Origin: Burkholderiales bacterium | GTDB taxonomy: Bacteria > Pseudomonadota > Gammaproteobacteria > Burkholderiales > Burkholderiaceae_E | NCBI GenBank assembly: GCA_026399835.1 | Contig: JAPLQE010000044.1 | Coordinates: 1 to 64,000 of the forward strand | Length of the DNA: 64,000 bases | Direction of reading: 5' to 3' | Shown: piece by piece, positions 1 through 8,224 of the stretch | How positions within the stretch are numbered: the first letter of the stretch is position 1 | Layout of the letters: each line of letters opens with the position of its first letter | Notes under the pieces: generated by a model | Told to the model about the DNA's origin: nothing | The model's database searches: none | The model's input: the letters and a program-made list of their open reading frames with translations, nothing else | Made by a program: the position numbers and the translations under genes

Positions 1-1
1 G

Positions 2-1864
2 CTGCTGGCGGCGGCGCGGCTGCTGGCGCTGCGCAAGCGCCCCGGCGGGCCGCGGCTCGCGATCGTGGCCAACGGCGGCGGACCGGGCGTGATCGCGGCC
101 GACGCGGTGGCCGCCAGCGGCCTGGAGCTCGCCGAGCTGTCGCCGGCGACGGTCGCCACCCTCGGGAGCGGCCTGCCCGCCCACGGCTCGCGGCGCAACC
201 CGGTGAACCTGCTGACCGATGCCGATCCGGCCCGCATCGAGGCGGCTCTGAAGGCCGTGCTCGCCGATCCGGCGGTGGACGCGGCGCTCACGCTCTTCGT
301 GCCGCAGACGGTCACCACCTCCGAGCAGGCGGCCGAGGCGATCGTGCGGGCCGCGGGCGGGCAGCCCAAGCTGGTGGCCGCGGTGATCGCCGGCGGCGCC
401 TCGGCCGCGGCCGGGCAGCGTCGGCTCGACGAGGCGGGCATCCCGCAGTTCCTGTCGCCCGAGAACGCGGTCGACGCCCTCGCGCTGCTGCAGAGCTTCG
501 CGATCAACCAGCAGAAGCTGCGCCAGGTGCCGGTCGCGGTCGACGTCGGCTTCGAGCCGGATGTCGCCGCCGCCGAGGCGATGTACCGCAGCGTCATCGC
601 CTCGGGGCGCACGCTGCTCGACGAGGTCGAGTCCAAGGCGCTGCTGGCGCACTTCGGCATCGAGGCGCCGCCCTCGATCGTCGCGGCCACGCCCGCGGAC
701 GCGGCGCAGGCCGCCTCGCAGCTGGGCTTTCCGGTGGTGCTCAAGGTGCTGTCGCCCGACATCGTGCACAAGTCGGACGTCGGCGGCGTGCGCATCAACG
801 TGCAGTCGGCGGGCGCGGCGCGCGCGGCCGCCGAGGACATCCTCGAGAGCGTGGCGCGGCTTCGGCCCGATGCGCGCATCGCCGGCGTCGTCGTGCAGCC
901 GATGATCCGGACGCGCCACCAGCGCGAGGTCTACGTCGGCATGGCGACCGACCCGATGTTCGGCGCGGTGATCGCCTTCGGCGCGGGCGGCGTCGCGGTC
1001 GAGCAGATCGACGACGTCGCCATCGGGCTGCCGCCGCTCAACGGGCTGCTCGCACGCTCGATGGTCCAGCGCACGCGCGTGGCGCGCCTGCTGCGTGCCT
1101 ACCGCAACGTGCCCGGCATCGACTTCCAGAAGCTCGAACAGACGCTGGTGCGCTTCTCGGCGCTGGTCTGCGCCTGCCCTTGGATCGAGAGCCTGGACAT
1201 CAACCCGCTGGTGGTCGACGAGGATCGGGTGACCGCGCTCGACGCGCGGATCGCGGTCAAGGCGCCGGCCGACATGCTGAAGGTGCACTGGCGCGGCGCC
1301 TACGGCCACCTGGCGATCCATCCGTATCCGCGCGAGCTCGAGGCGCTGGTGACGCTCAAGAACGGCGACCCGGTGCTGCTGCGGCCGATCCGTCCGGAAG
1401 ACGCCGAGCTCGAGCGCGAGTTCGTCGCGGCGCTGTCGCCGCAGACGCTCTACCGCCGCTTCATGATGCCGGTCAAGGAGCTGTCGGACGCGATGATCGA
1501 GCGCTTCACGCAGATCGACTACGACCGCGAGCTCGCGCTGGTCGCGCTGCGCAACGAGTCGGGCGGCACGCCGGGCGCGCCCGGCTCGCGGCTGGTGGGC
1601 GTGGCGCGGATCATCCCGACCTGGGAGGACGGCACCGCCGAATTCGCGATCGTCGTCGGCGACTGGCTGCAGCATTCGGGGCTGGGCCGCGAGCTGATGC
1701 ATCGGCTGCTGGAGGCCGGCCGCATGCGTGGGTATTCGGTGATCGAAGGGATCATCCTCGGCGAGAACGTGTCGATGCTGCGCTTCTGCGAACGGCTGGG
1801 CTTCAGCATCACGCTCAATCCGGACGATCCGGCCGAGCGGATCGCCCGGATCACGCTCGGCTGA
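2..1864 (+). CDS. Acyl-CoA synthetase (NDP-forming)/GNAT acetyltransferase fusion, 5'-truncated by window edge
   Basis: This has the architecture of Pat/PatZ protein acetyltransferases, which acetylate lysines of acyl-CoA synthetases and other metabolic enzymes using acetyl-CoA. The frame is open from the left edge, so the N-terminal CoA-binding Rossmann domain lies outside the window. 620 codons are visible. Succinyl-CoA-ligase-like sequence fills about codons 1-190. An ATP-grasp domain follows at about 200-420 (VVLKVLSP, HKSDVGG). The GNAT domain runs from about 457 (LRPIRPEDAE) to the end, with a QxxGxG acetyl-CoA loop (QHSGLG). A GTG at 65 lies inside the conserved region and is not the true start. 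In Pat-type proteins the synthetase half is usually inactive and acts as a sensor; I cannot tell whether that holds here because the N-terminus is missing. Family assignment is confident, substrate is inferred. Confidence 0.9.
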   Translation: MLAAARLLALRKRPGGPRLAIVANGGGPGVIAADAVAASGLELAELSPATVATLGSGLPAHGSRRNPVNLLTDADPARIEAALKAVLADPAVDAALTLFVPQTVTTSEQAAEAIVRAAGGQPKLVAAVIAGGASAAAGQRRLDEAGIPQFLSPENAVDALALLQSFAINQQKLRQVPVAVDVGFEPDVAAAEAMYRSVIASGRTLLDEVESKALLAHFGIEAPPSIVAATPADAAQAASQLGFPVVLKVLSPDIVHKSDVGGVRINVQSAGAARAAAEDILESVARLRPDARIAGVVVQPMIRTRHQREVYVGMATDPMFGAVIAFGAGGVAVEQIDDVAIGLPPLNGLLARSMVQRTRVARLLRAYRNVPGIDFQKLEQTLVRFSALVCACPWIESLDINPLVVDEDRVTALDARIAVKAPADMLKVHWRGAYGHLAIHPYPRELEALVTLKNGDPVLLRPIRPEDAELEREFVAALSPQTLYRRFMMPVKELSDAMIERFTQIDYDRELALVALRNESGGTPGAPGSRLVGVARIIPTWEDGTAEFAIVVGDWLQHSGLGRELMHRLLEAGRMRGYSVIEGIILGENVSMLRFCERLGFSITLNPDDPAERIARITLG

Positions 1865-1879
1865 GCCTGCGCGCCGGAC

Positions 1880-2296
1880 TCAGAACAGCACGAAGTCCTG
1901 CACGCCGTAGGTGTCGCGGAAATGGGCGGCGAGCTGCCGCGCGCGCACGCGGGCGTCGTCCACCTCGCCGATCGTCTCCTCGTGGCGCGCCGACTGGACG
2001 ATCGCGACCGCCAGCATCTCGCTGAAGTGCTCGCTCGACTCGGCGCCGGCACCGCCCCAGCGCACGCGCAGCTGGTCCACGCCCTCGGGCGCCGACGACA
2101 GGTCGGCCATCGGATGGACCGCCGCGACCAGGTGGCCGTGGACCAGGTTGCGGACCGACTCGACCTCGTGCGAACGGGCCGAGCGGATCGGCGCGAAGCC
2201 GGCCAGCTGACTCATGAACTCGACCGCTTTCTGGGCGGGTGTCTTGTCGTGGGTGCGGGCGGCGCCGCGTTCTGCGAGAGCGGATTCGTGCTGCAT
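1880..2296 (-). CDS. Hypothetical protein, 138 aa
   Basis: I do not recognise this family. The protein is soluble, with no signal peptide or membrane segment, and is rich in Ala, Glu, Arg and His. It ends in the hydrophobic stretch TYGVQDFVLF. The start is the ATG at 2296, which has a good ribosome site (AGGAG, 6-7 bases upstream). A longer open frame to 2530 exists but its extra residues are Arg/Pro/Ala-rich and look non-coding. It lies tail to tail with the acetyltransferase gene, 15 bases apart, and downstream of the DUF423 gene on the same strand, from which it is separated by a large inverted repeat. It is probably transcribed alone. Function unknown. Confidence 0.6.
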   Translation of the reverse strand: MQHESALAERGAARTHDKTPAQKAVEFMSQLAGFAPIRSARSHEVESVRNLVHGHLVAAVHPMADLSSAPEGVDQLRVRWGGAGAESSEHFSEMLAVAIVQSARHEETIGEVDDARVRARQLAAHFRDTYGVQDFVLF

Positions 2297-2335
2297 GGAG
2301 GCTCCTGAACGGATCACGGACCGCATGGGAATGCA

Positions 2336-2395
2336 CGCGGCCGGTCCGCAGAGTTTCGGCGGTGCAGCACCGGGTCTGAGGGCGGACCGGCCGCG
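2336..2395. repeat. 14-bp perfect inverted repeat with a nested palindrome
   Basis: The left arm at 2336-2349 (CGCGGCCGGTCCGC) is the exact reverse complement of the right arm at 2382-2395. The 32-base interval contains a second dyad at 2360-2372 (CGGTGC-A-GCACCG). It sits between the end of the DUF423 gene and the start of the 138-aa gene, both leftward. In RNA it would form a long two-tier hairpin. There is no T-tract, so it is not a classic intrinsic terminator. It could still block read-through or 3' decay, or act as an operator. Confidence 0.6.
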
Positions 2396-2450
2396 CGGGG
2401 GCCGGCGGTCGACCACCGGGGGATGGGCGGCGGCGGCGGGCGCGCCGTGC

Positions 2451-2822
2451 TCAGCGTCCGCGCAGCGCCGCCCAGGCCAGGCAGGCCCAGCCCGCGAGGA
2501 ACGCGACGCCGCCCAGCGGCGTGACCGCACCCAGCCCCCGCACGCCGGTCAGCGCCAGCGCGTAGAGGCTGCCGCAGAACAGCACCGTACCGGCGACGAA
2601 CAGCCAGCCGGCGGCCTGCAGCGCGCGCGAGTGCCAGGTGACCGTGGCCTGCGCCACCGCGAGCAGCCCCAGCGCATGGACCGTCTGGTAGCGTGCAGCG
2701 GTCTCCCAGACCGCCAGCGCGTCGACGCCGAGCCGGGCCTTGAGCGCATGCGCGCCGAAGGCACCCGCCCCGACCGCGACCAGGGCCGACAGCGCGCCCA
2801 GCGCCGCCCAGCGCCGGTTCAC
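2451..2822 (-). CDS. DUF423 family inner-membrane protein (YgdD-like), 123 aa
   Basis: A small four-helix integral membrane protein of the DUF423/YgdD family, whose biochemical role is not established. Visible hallmarks are the N-terminal hydrophobic helix ending in GAGAFGAHALK, the YQTVHALGLL segment, the LFCGSLYAL helix and the TPLGGVAFLAGW C-terminal helix. The length is typical for the family. The start is a GTG at 2822 that overlaps the TGA of the upstream hydrolase gene as GTGA, so translation is probably coupled. I chose it over longer frames because family members begin immediately before the first helix. Confidence 0.88.
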   Translation of the reverse strand: MNRRWAALGALSALVAVGAGAFGAHALKARLGVDALAVWETAARYQTVHALGLLAVAQATVTWHSRALQAAGWLFVAGTVLFCGSLYALALTGVRGLGAVTPLGGVAFLAGWACLAWAALRGR

Positions 2823-3754
2823 GAGCCCGCGCCCGCAGGCGCGGAGGTGGGGCCCTCGTCGTCGCGCGCCCCGGGCCGCACGCCGGGCGGCACCCGGCGC
2901 GGCGCCGGCGCCGGCACGTGCGAGCGCTGCGAGCGCTCGGCGATCCAGCGCAGCAGGTCGCGCTCGAAGCGCTTGCGCTCGACGTCGTGATGGACCTCGT
3001 GGCGGCAGCCCGGATACAGGCGCAGCACGCGGTCGGGGTGGCCGCAGGCCTCGAAGAACGCGCGGCTGCCCTCCGGGGCGTTGATCGGGTCGTCCGCGCC
3101 GTGCAGCAGCAGCAGCGGCAGCGGGAACTCGCCGGCGCGCGCCAGCGTGTCGGCCATCGTGCGCAGGATCTCGGCGCCCCAGCGCATCGTGGCGCGCCCG
3201 TGCACCAGCGGATCGGACAGGTAGGCCGCGACCTCCGCCGCCACCGAGGAGATGCCCGCCGGGTCCAGGCCGAGATCGGTGCTGGAGCGCGGCGCCAGCT
3301 GCGACATCACCCGCGCGCCCCACTCGCGCAGCGGCCGACGCGGTCCGGCCTGCTGCAGCGCCGGACCGCTGGCGATCACGCCGGCCAGGCCCTCGGGCCG
3401 GCGCAGCGCGTAGTCCAGCACGATCAGCCCGCCCATGCTGTGCCCGAACAGGAACACCGGCCGGCCGGGCGCGAGCGCTCGGGCCTGCCCGACGATCGCC
3501 GCCGTGTCGGCGCGGTAGTCGTCCCAGCCCTCGATGTGGCCGCGGATGCCAGGGGACAGGCCGAAGCCGCGCAGGTCCGCCGAGGCGATCGCATAGCCGG
3601 CACCGAGCAGCGCCTGATGCAGCCCGCCGTAGCGCCCCGCGTGCTCGCCGAAGCCGTGGACCATCGCGACTGCCGCCCGGGGCGGGCCGTGCGGGCGAAG
3701 CGCCAGACCGGCGAGCTCGATGCCGTCGGCGGTACGAAGCGGGAATGTACTCAT
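2819..3754 (-). CDS. Alpha/beta hydrolase (serine aminopeptidase S33 / monoacylglycerol lipase-like), 311 aa
   Basis: A cytoplasmic serine hydrolase of the lysophospholipase/monoacylglycerol lipase group (Hydrolase_4). The oxyanion-hole region VHGFGEHAGRY is at about 32-42. The nucleophile elbow GHSMGG places the catalytic Ser at 106. The acid is Asp221 or 222 (HGADDPIN) and the base His252 or 255 (CRHEVHH). These complete the triad, and the length fits the family. The substrate is probably an acylglycerol or a small ester, which cannot be fixed from sequence. The C-terminus is Pro/Arg-rich, extending about 35 residues past the core. It is first in a two-gene unit with the DUF423 protein (GTGA overlap). 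Confidence 0.88.
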   Translation of the reverse strand: MSTFPLRTADGIELAGLALRPHGPPRAAVAMVHGFGEHAGRYGGLHQALLGAGYAIASADLRGFGLSPGIRGHIEGWDDYRADTAAIVGQARALAPGRPVFLFGHSMGGLIVLDYALRRPEGLAGVIASGPALQQAGPRRPLREWGARVMSQLAPRSSTDLGLDPAGISSVAAEVAAYLSDPLVHGRATMRWGAEILRTMADTLARAGEFPLPLLLLHGADDPINAPEGSRAFFEACGHPDRVLRLYPGCRHEVHHDVERKRFERDLLRWIAERSQRSHVPAPAPRRVPPGVRPGARDDEGPTSAPAGAGS

Positions 3755-3816
3755 GGGAAAACTCAGCAGCGCGACAGGGGCAGGGCTAGACTACATCGTA
3801 CCGTCCGGAGGTTCCG

Positions 3817-4197
3817 ATGCATCGCGCGCTCTTCGTCGTCGATTCGATCGCGGTGGCCGAACCCGCGATGGCCGGGGCGGTGGTGGTCTGCGGCTCGCAC
3901 GGTGGGGTCTCGGCCGCCCGCTACGTGCTGGCGCTGCCCAGCCGGCCCTACGCGGTGTTCTTCAACGATGCCGGGATCGGCAAGGATCAGGCCGGCATCG
4001 TCGGGCTCGCGATGCTCGAGCAGGTGGGCGTGATCGCCGCCGCGTACTCGCACGAGTCGGCCCGCATCGGAGACGGCGCCGACGGACTCGACAGCGGGCG
4101 GATCAGCCGCGTCAACGATTCGGCGATGCGCGCCGGCCTGCGGGCCGGCCAGCCGGTCGCCGACGTCGTCGAGCGGCTGCGCGCCCTCACTTCCTAG
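3817..4197 (+). CDS. Conserved-looking hypothetical protein, 126 aa
   Basis: A small soluble protein with enzyme-like motifs that I cannot assign to a named family. The Gly-rich VVVCGSHGGVSAARY at about 23-37 is followed by FFNDAGIGKDQAG (about 49-61), SHESARIGDGADG (about 78-90) and an SGRISRVN segment. Gly-rich loops with conserved His, Asp and Lys suggest a binding or catalytic site. The ATG at 3817 is preceded by GGAGG about 6 bases upstream. The 3' end overlaps the convergent DUF3617 gene by 11 bases. It is divergent from the hydrolase/DUF423 pair, with 62 bases between the starts. Function not assigned. Confidence 0.7.
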   Translation: MHRALFVVDSIAVAEPAMAGAVVVCGSHGGVSAARYVLALPSRPYAVFFNDAGIGKDQAGIVGLAMLEQVGVIAAAYSHESARIGDGADGLDSGRISRVNDSAMRAGLRAGQPVADVVERLRALTS

Positions 4198-4756
4198 GCG
4201 GCTTGCCCGGCATCGCCGACATCATCTCGTTGACGTTGACCCGGCCCATGCCGGGCATCTCCATGTCGCCCGGCTTCCAGCCGGCGGGGCAGGCACCGGC
4301 CCATTTCGCCGACATCGTCATCTTGCTCTGCGACATGCCGGCCATCGGCGGCACGTAGCGGGTGTCGACCTCGCCCCGGTAGGCCTTGTCGAAATCGCCG
4401 CCGAAGACGCCTCGGCTGGTGGCCACCGTCGGCCCGAGCTTGCACTCCGACTCGGAGACATACCGGTCGCCGTCGCGCTGCATCGTGTTCTTCGTGCACT
4501 GCTGCTGGCTCAGGCCCTGACCGAAGCGCTGCATCTGCTGGTCGGTCTTCTCGTCGATGCACTGCCGCATCGTCTGCGACGGCGAGTTGGTCACCTGCAT
4601 CGTGATCTCCCACAGGCCGGCCTTGCGCGCGGGCAGGTCCTGCGCGACCGCGGTGCCGGCGGCGAGGACGAGGAGCAGGGCGACGAAGACCGTGACGACG
4701 GAGCGCCCGGGCGCGACACACCCGGTCGGGAGAAGCGTGGCGGATCGGGCGCCCAT
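4187..4756 (-). CDS. DUF3617 domain protein, secreted, 189 aa
   Basis: A periplasmic protein of the DUF3617 family, of unknown function and common in proteobacteria. A signal peptide ends around residue 39 (LLLVLAAGTAVAQ), and the mature protein begins with the family hallmark RKAGLWEITMQV. Later it carries MRQCIDEKT, several cysteines (QQCTKN, SECKLG, WAGACPAG) and a Met-rich C-terminus ending KPPRK. The Cys residues are compatible with periplasmic disulfides. The ATG at 4756 gives an unusually long n-region of about 20 residues, so an internal GTG nearer the hydrophobic core is a possible alternative. Monocistronic by context. Confidence 0.85.
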   Translation of the reverse strand: MGARSATLLPTGCVAPGRSVVTVFVALLLVLAAGTAVAQDLPARKAGLWEITMQVTNSPSQTMRQCIDEKTDQQMQRFGQGLSQQQCTKNTMQRDGDRYVSESECKLGPTVATSRGVFGGDFDKAYRGEVDTRYVPPMAGMSQSKMTMSAKWAGACPAGWKPGDMEMPGMGRVNVNEMMSAMPGKPPRK

Positions 4757-4838
4757 GGCGTGACTCCGGGGATCTGCGAAGGTGTCGTCACTGTAGCGCA
4801 GCGGGTGCGGCCGCGCTCGGGTTGCCGGCGCGGCGCCC

Positions 4839-5762
4839 TCAGCCCGCGGCGGCCGCCGCCAGCAGGTTGTCGAACGCCTGCCCGAAGTAGGCCTCGTAGC
4901 TGTCGCGCTCGACGTAGCCCAGGTGCGGCGTGGCGAGCACGCGCTGATGGCGCACCAGCGGGTCGTCCAGGGCGGGTTCGTGCTCGAACACGTCGAGCGC
5001 GGCGCGCTCCGGCCGGTGCGCGTCGAGACCTGCGAGCAGCGCCCCCGGCACGACCAGCCCCGCCCGCGAGGTGTTCACGAAGATCGTGCCCGGCTTCATC
5101 GACGCGAACTCGGCCGCGCCGATCAGGCCGCGCGTGTCCGAGCCCAGCCGCAGGTGCACGGTGAGCACGTCGCTGCGCTCGAAGAGCTCGCGCATCGAGC
5201 CGGCCATCGGCACGCCGTCGGCCGCCGCGCGCGCCGCCGAGCCCTCGCGGCCCCAGGCGAGCGGCGCCATGCCGAAGGCCCGCCCGAAGCCCGCGACCAG
5301 CCGCCCGATGCTGCCGTAGCCGAGCACGCCGAGCGTTCGTCCGCGCAGCGTCGTGCCCAGCGCGGTCTGCCAGTGGCCGGCGCGCAGCGCCCGGTGCTCG
5401 ACCGTCACCTGCCGCATGCAGTCGAGGATCAGCGCGAAGGTCAGCTCGGCCGGCGCATGAGGCGAACCGGTGCCCGCCACCAGCCGGATGCCGCGGGCCT
5501 CGCAGGCGGTGACGTCGACGTGCGTGCCGGCGCGCCCGGTCTGGCTGATGATCCGCAGCGCGGGCAGCCGCTCGATCAGCGAGCGCGGGATCGGCGTGCG
5601 CTCGCGGATCAGCACCAACGCCTCGCGATCGGCCAGGCGCGCGGCGAGTGCGTCCTCGTCGAGGGTCTCGTCCAGCACGAGCACGTCGTGCCCGGCGAGC
5701 TTCGAGAAGCAGTCGAGCGTACGGACGAGGTCGGCGTAGTCGTCGAGGAGGGCGATCTTCAT
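4839..5762 (-). CDS. D-2-hydroxyacid dehydrogenase family protein, 307 aa
   Basis: An NAD(P)-dependent D-isomer-specific 2-hydroxyacid dehydrogenase, interconverting a D-2-hydroxy acid and a 2-oxo acid. The Rossmann motif GYGSIG is at 148-153 after the TLGVLG strand. The catalytic residues are Arg233 (NTSRAG), Glu262 (FEHEP) and His280 (ATPHLG). The family's usual dimerisation region THVDVTACEARGI is at about 80-93. The start at 5762 gives the normal N-terminus MKIALLDD; the frame is open further upstream but with non-coding composition. It is divergent from the DUF1254 gene. The subfamily most resembles phosphoglycerate dehydrogenase-like proteins without an ACT domain. Substrate unknown. 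Confidence 0.9.
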   Translation of the reverse strand: MKIALLDDYADLVRTLDCFSKLAGHDVLVLDETLDEDALAARLADREALVLIRERTPIPRSLIERLPALRIISQTGRAGTHVDVTACEARGIRLVAGTGSPHAPAELTFALILDCMRQVTVEHRALRAGHWQTALGTTLRGRTLGVLGYGSIGRLVAGFGRAFGMAPLAWGREGSAARAAADGVPMAGSMRELFERSDVLTVHLRLGSDTRGLIGAAEFASMKPGTIFVNTSRAGLVVPGALLAGLDAHRPERAALDVFEHEPALDDPLVRHQRVLATPHLGYVERDSYEAYFGQAFDNLLAAAAAG

Positions 5763-5886
5763 GGGCCCCGATGATAGCCGGGGGCGCAGTCCGCCTGCGG
5801 GGGCGATGCCGCCGCGCCATCGGGGCGACGGGCCGTCCGCGGAACGGCGCGCGCTGCAGCGCCAGGACCGTCCGTATGATCGGCCG

Positions 5887-7173
5887 ATGCAGACACCGAC
5901 CGACCCCGCGGTCCTCGACGAGCGCATCGCCGAGGCCTACCGCTACGCCTTCGCCGTCCACGACCTCGCGCGCACCCGCTGGAACGCGACGCAGCACACC
6001 GCGAACCCGAACCGCTTCGACGTGAACACGCTGTCGCACGCGCGCCGGCTGCTCGACCATCGCGACCGCTGGATCACGATGCCGAACAACGACACGCTGT
6101 ACTCGATCGCCTGGCTCGACCTGTCGGGCGGCCCGGTGCGCTTCAGGTATCCGGCGATGGACGAGCGCTACTTCAGCTTCGCCTTCCTCGACCCGTGGAC
6201 CGACAACGTCGCCTGCGTGTCGCGCCGCACCACGGGGGGCGAGGCGCGCACGCTGTGGCTCGCGCCGCCCGGCTGGACGGGCGAGGCGCCGGCGGACGTC
6301 GTGCCGATGCGCATGGCCTCGAACGACCTGTGGCTGCTCGGCCGAGTGCTGGTCGACGGTGCCGCCGACGTGCCCGCCGTGCACGCGCTGCAGGACGCGA
6401 TGCGGCTCGAGGCGCCCGCGGTGTCGCGGCCCTGGACCGCAGTCCCCGCCGAGCGCGACGCGCGCGCCTTCCTCGCGTTCGCCGCCGAGGCGCTCGGGCG
6501 CAACCCGGTGCCGGCGCGCGACACGGCACTGCTCGATCGCGTGGCCGCCGTCGGCCTCGTGCCCGGCGAGACCGACCCGTGGTCGCGCCTCGACGAGCCG
6601 ATGCGCGAGTCCTGGACGCGGCTGATGCCCGAGCTGCGGCGCCGGCTGCGCCCGGGCGATCCGTCGCGCCGCTCGGTCGTCGGCCCCAACTGGTTCTCGG
6701 GCCTCGACCACATCGGCCGCTTCGGCGAGGACCACGGCTACCGCGCGATGATCGCGCTGCTCGGCCTGGGCGCACTCGAACGCGCCGAGGCGATCTACGC
6801 GACCTGCGGCCAGGACGCCGCCGGCCACACGCTCGACGGCACGCGTCCGTGCACGCTCACCGTGCCCGCCGACCTGCCGGTGGGCGCCTTCTGGTCACTG
6901 TCGATGTACCGGATGGAGCCCGATGGCCGCGGCTTCTTCGTCGACAACCCGATCGATCGCTACACGATCGGTGACCGCACGCCGGGGATCGGGCGGGAGG
7001 CGGACGGCTCGCTGGTGGTGAGGCTGCAGCATGCGACGCCGGAGGACGCGCGCGGCCGCGCGAACTGGCTGCCGGCGCCAGAGGGGCGGTACGTGCTGAA
7101 CTGGCGGCTGTACGAGCCGGGGGAGGGGCTGCTGTCGCGGCGCGCCACGCTGCCTGGGGTGCTGCCCGCCTGA
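5887..7173 (+). CDS. DUF1254/DUF1214 domain-containing protein, 428 aa
   Basis: A two-domain protein with an N-terminal DUF1254 and a C-terminal DUF1214 region. DUF1254 features include the MPNNDTLYSIAWLDLS segment (about 60-75) and the following RYP/RYFSFAF strands. DUF1214 features include GAFWSLSMYRMEP and the PIDRYTIGDRTPG signature near residues 333-365. Many family members are exported, but no signal peptide is visible from the chosen ATG at 5887, nor in the open frame upstream of it to 5761. It therefore appears cytoplasmic. The biochemical function of the family is not established. The gene stands alone between a divergent dehydrogenase and the TauE/SafE gene. Confidence 0.85.
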   Translation: MQTPTDPAVLDERIAEAYRYAFAVHDLARTRWNATQHTANPNRFDVNTLSHARRLLDHRDRWITMPNNDTLYSIAWLDLSGGPVRFRYPAMDERYFSFAFLDPWTDNVACVSRRTTGGEARTLWLAPPGWTGEAPADVVPMRMASNDLWLLGRVLVDGAADVPAVHALQDAMRLEAPAVSRPWTAVPAERDARAFLAFAAEALGRNPVPARDTALLDRVAAVGLVPGETDPWSRLDEPMRESWTRLMPELRRRLRPGDPSRRSVVGPNWFSGLDHIGRFGEDHGYRAMIALLGLGALERAEAIYATCGQDAAGHTLDGTRPCTLTVPADLPVGAFWSLSMYRMEPDGRGFFVDNPIDRYTIGDRTPGIGREADGSLVVRLQHATPEDARGRANWLPAPEGRYVLNWRLYEPGEGLLSRRATLPGVLPA

Positions 7174-7311
7174 CCCCGTCGTCCCCGCAGCCGCAGGCAC
7201 GGCTGCGGCACCCTGCCCCACCGCACCGTCGCTACCGCCTCCGCGGGATTGCCCCGTCCGCCGGCCCGGTGCGTAGTGGCGCACTCGCGGACACGGACAG
7301 GCAGCGCGGCG

Positions 7312-8193
7312 ATGAACGCACGATGGGTGGCCCTGCGGGACGGTCGGTCCCGCCCCGAACTCGCGGCCGCGATGCGCACGCTGGCGGTCGCACTGGCCTT
7401 CGCGGCCTGCGTCGCGGTGGCGCTCGCCGCCGAACCGGGCGGATCGGCGAACTGGCGCTTCGCGATTCCGGCCCTGTTCGCCGCGGCGGCGGTCTCGAGC
7501 GTCGCCGGCTTCGCGTTCAGCGCGCTCGCGCTCGCGGTCTCGGGCTGGTGCTTTCGCGACCCGGTCGCGATGGTCGGCACCTTCCTCGTCTGCAGCCTCG
7601 CGATCCAGGTCTACGCGGTGATCCGGCTGCGGGCGGAGATCGATCCCAGGAGCGTCGCGCCCTTCGTGCTCGGCGGACTCGCCGGCACGCCGCTGGGCAC
7701 CTTGATGCTGCTGCATCTCGATGCGACGCGGCTGGCCGCGTTCCTGGGCGCGATGCTGCTCGGCTGGTGCGTGTTCATGCTCGCGCGACGCCCGGGCTGG
7801 ACGCTGAGGAGCAGCTTCGCGGGCGACGTGGCGGCCGGTGCGCTCGGCGGCGTGACAGGCGGCGTGGCAGCCTTCCCGGGTGCGGTGCCGGTGCTGCTGC
7901 TCGGGCTGCGCGGCTGGAGCAAGGCGCGCCAGCGCGCGACCTTCCAGCCGTACATCCTGGTCATGCAGGTCCTGAGTCTCGCGAGCCTCGCCGCGCAGGG
8001 CGGATTCGATGGCTTCGACGGCGCCGAACTGCCGCTGCTGCCGGTGACGGCCGCCGTCGTCGCGGCCCTGCTCGGCGCGCGCATCGGGATGCGGCTGTTC
8101 GCTCGGCTGGACGAGCGTCAGTTCGCACGCTGGGTGCTGATGCTGCTCGCCGCCTCGGGGGCGGCGATGATCGTGCGCGGCTGGCCCGGCTGA
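7312..8193 (+). CDS. TauE/SafE (TSUP) family membrane transporter, 293 aa
   Basis: A membrane transporter of the TSUP family, whose members move sulfite, sulfoacetate, taurine-related or other organic anions. About eight hydrophobic helices are visible. They are arranged in two halves, with the internal loop GGLAGTPLGTLMLL (about 123-136) and a second GxxGG loop (GALGGVTGGVAAFPG, about 179-193) that mirror the family's repeated Gly-rich motif. The ATG at 7312 is preferred over the GTG-like upstream frame from 7249 because it begins just ahead of the first helix. It lies tail to tail with the TRAP operon, 31 bases apart. Substrate unknown. Confidence 0.85.
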   Translation: MNARWVALRDGRSRPELAAAMRTLAVALAFAACVAVALAAEPGGSANWRFAIPALFAAAAVSSVAGFAFSALALAVSGWCFRDPVAMVGTFLVCSLAIQVYAVIRLRAEIDPRSVAPFVLGGLAGTPLGTLMLLHLDATRLAAFLGAMLLGWCVFMLARRPGWTLRSSFAGDVAAGALGGVTGGVAAFPGAVPVLLLGLRGWSKARQRATFQPYILVMQVLSLASLAAQGGFDGFDGAELPLLPVTAAVVAALLGARIGMRLFARLDERQFARWVLMLLAASGAAMIVRGWPG

Positions 8194-8224
8194 GCGCCTC
8201 CGACGGCTGTCGGGCAACGCCCGC

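Noticed and set aside
4591-6828. A 745-codon minus-strand open frame
   Set aside because: Arg/Ala/His-rich shadow opposite or out of frame with the DUF3617, dehydrogenase and DUF1254 genes. No motif or start signal.
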